A DNA stretch of 7,149 nucleotides from JBBCJM01 sp037190175 (GTDB lineage Bacteria; Pseudomonadota; Alphaproteobacteria; Rhodobacterales; Rhodobacteraceae), in NCBI GenBank assembly GCA_037190175.1, contig JBBCJM010000051.1:1-7149 (forward strand), read 5' to 3'. Positions 6,404-7,149 of the stretch are shown here, in pieces. Made by a program: the position numbers and the translations under genes. The stretch's first letter is position 1; every line of letters starts with the position of its first letter. Below the pieces are notes generated by a model. The model saw only the letters and a program-made list of their open reading frames with translations, was not told the origin of the DNA and searched no databases.

Positions 6404-7033
6404 ATGATCGTGCTGGCGGCGGCGGGACTGGTCTATCTGGAGGTGCCCAAGACCGCCACCATGGCGATGCGGGCGATGCTGGGCCCCTTGAAGCCGCGCG
6501 GCGGCTGGCCCTTGATGCAGGCCGGGCGGCATCTGGGCGGCCCCGGCTTCGCGCGCCGCTGGCGGGCGGCGGCGGAGGAGCTGGCGGGCGGCCCGGTGGA
6601 GACCTTCTGCGTGGTGCGCGAGCCCTTGGAGCGGGCGGAAAGCTGGTATCGCTACCGCCAGCGCGACAAGGTGGCGGGCGAGCCGCATTCCTCGCGCGGG
6701 ATGAGCTTCGCCGAGTTCCTGGAGCACTCGCTGGCCGAGGAGCCGCATCCCGCGGCGCGGATCGGCAGGCAGGACCGCTTCTGCGGCTATGACGGGCAGG
6801 GGGCGCTGGTCGACCACATCTTCGACTACCGCCGGCTGGATCTGGTGACCGAATTCGTCTCCGCCCGCACCGGCCGGCAACTCGCCCTGCCGCAGCGCAA
6901 CGTCTCGCCCGCGGCGGCCGAGGCGGTGGACCTGCCGCCGGAGCTGGCTATCCGCCACCGGCGGGAGCGGGCGGGGGAATATGAGTTGTACCAGCGGGTT
7001 GCCGAGACAGGCCACTGGGCGGTGCGGGGATGA
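6404..7033 (+). CDS. Sulfotransferase-family P-loop protein
   Basis: This 209-residue protein is probably a member of the sulfotransferase family 2 type, which uses PAPS (3'-phosphoadenylyl sulfate) to sulfate a carbohydrate or small molecule. The 5'-phosphosulfate loop is VPKTATMAMRAM at residues 14-25, right after a hydrophobic strand (residues 2-13). The second signature, the 3'-phosphate site VVREPLERAESWYRY, is at 70-84. RNVSP at 165-169 matches a motif common near the C-terminus of such proteins. The usual glycine after PKT is replaced by Ala (A18), which is unlike the commonest family pattern PKTGST. The ATG at 6404 is well supported by a strong Shine-Dalgarno, GGAGGT at 6392-6397. There is no signal peptide, so action is cytoplasmic or at the inner membrane face. 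No glycan or capsule gene adjoins it, so the acceptor is unknown. Confidence 0.87.
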   Translation: MIVLAAAGLVYLEVPKTATMAMRAMLGPLKPRGGWPLMQAGRHLGGPGFARRWRAAAEELAGGPVETFCVVREPLERAESWYRYRQRDKVAGEPHSSRGMSFAEFLEHSLAEEPHPAARIGRQDRFCGYDGQGALVDHIFDYRRLDLVTEFVSARTGRQLALPQRNVSPAAAEAVDLPPELAIRHRRERAGEYELYQRVAETGHWAVRG

Positions 7034-7056
7034 GGGCGGTGGGAGTGGCGGTGGAA

Positions 7057-7079
7057 TGGCGGGATGAATCCCGCCCTAC
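7057..7079 (-). repeat. REP-like GTAG hairpin, copy 1 (inverted)
   Basis: Read on the minus strand this is GTAG followed by GGCGGGA-TTCA-TCCCGCC and a final A, a perfect 7-bp stem with a 4-base loop. It differs from copies 2 and 3 at two stem positions that still pair. The GTAG-plus-palindrome layout is that of REP elements mobilised by RAYT (REP-associated tyrosine transposase) proteins. Confidence 0.7.
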
Positions 7080-7080
7080 C

Positions 7081-7103
7081 GTAGGGCGGGGTTCACCCCG
7101 CCA
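7081..7103 (+). repeat. REP-like GTAG hairpin, copy 2
   Basis: This is GTAG followed by GGCGGGG (7085-7091), loop TTCA and CCCCGCC (7096-7102), a perfect 7-bp stem. It sits head to head with copy 1, one base apart. The hairpin lies 50-70 bases after the sulfotransferase stop and may also work as its 3' end. Confidence 0.7.
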
Positions 7104-7121
7104 CATCAACCGGCCGGAGCA

Positions 7122-7143
7122 TAGGGCGGGGTTCACCCCGCCA
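7122..7143 (+). repeat. REP-like hairpin, copy 3
   Basis: These 22 bases are identical to copy 2 from its TAG onward, exactly 40 bases further on, but preceded by A where the others have G (ATAG for GTAG). The linker between copies holds the 8-base palindrome CCGGCCGG (7110-7117). The window ends 6 bases later, so more copies may follow. Confidence 0.7.
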
Positions 7144-7149
7144 TCTGCC

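Noticed and set aside
5429..7033. Extended 534-residue frame ending in the sulfotransferase
   Set aside because: The upstream part is His/Arg/Gln-rich antisense of the transporter. The strong Shine-Dalgarno and the family homology place the start at 6404.
6948..7136. A 62-residue minus-strand open frame over the REP cluster
   Set aside because: It runs antisense through the sulfotransferase end and the repeats, and no coding signature is visible.

Overview
The window is very GC-rich and gene-dense, with the gene set expected of an alphaproteobacterium of the Rhodobacterales (Rhodobacter/Paracoccus-like). The reasons are the codon bias, the linkage of purA to a DUF2842 gene, and the long Ala/Glu/Pro-rich protein with conserved ends, a type I associate with this order. 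The taxonomic placement is an inference from recall; no search was run. No stretch longer than about 300 bases lacks a gene.

Layout, left to right. Positions 1-205 are an intergenic leader with several small hairpins, including a perfect 9-bp GC stem, and a weak -10-like site. Positions 206-2342 hold a tightly packed plus-strand operon: purA (adenylosuccinate synthase), a flavodoxin-fold NAD(P)H-dependent oxidoreductase, and a two-helix DUF2842 membrane protein. The second and third genes overlap by 4 bases. An 11-bp perfect stem inside the last codons of the DUF2842 gene probably serves as terminator for this operon, for the convergent gene, or for both. Positions 2359-4602 carry, on the minus strand, a 747-residue protein of unknown function. 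It has a compact N-terminal domain, a long acidic low-complexity middle with five short repeats, a basic patch, a conserved-looking helical segment and a possible winged-helix C-terminus.

A divergent intergenic region of about 140 bases contains a 7-bp inverted repeat. Thiamine diphosphokinase (4741-5457, plus) follows, and its 3' end overlaps the 3' end of a minus-strand EamA/DMT transporter (5375-6313) by 83 bases. A second short divergent region with an 8-bp inverted repeat leads into a small P-loop sulfotransferase (6404-7033, plus). The window ends in a cluster of at least three GTAG-type REP-like hairpins (7057-7143), two of them head to head.

Functionally this is mostly housekeeping DNA: purine synthesis, thiamine cofactor activation, a redox enzyme and an exporter. 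There is no CRISPR array, defence island, phage gene or RNA gene that I can support. The most open questions are the 747-residue repeat protein and the REP-like array at the right edge.
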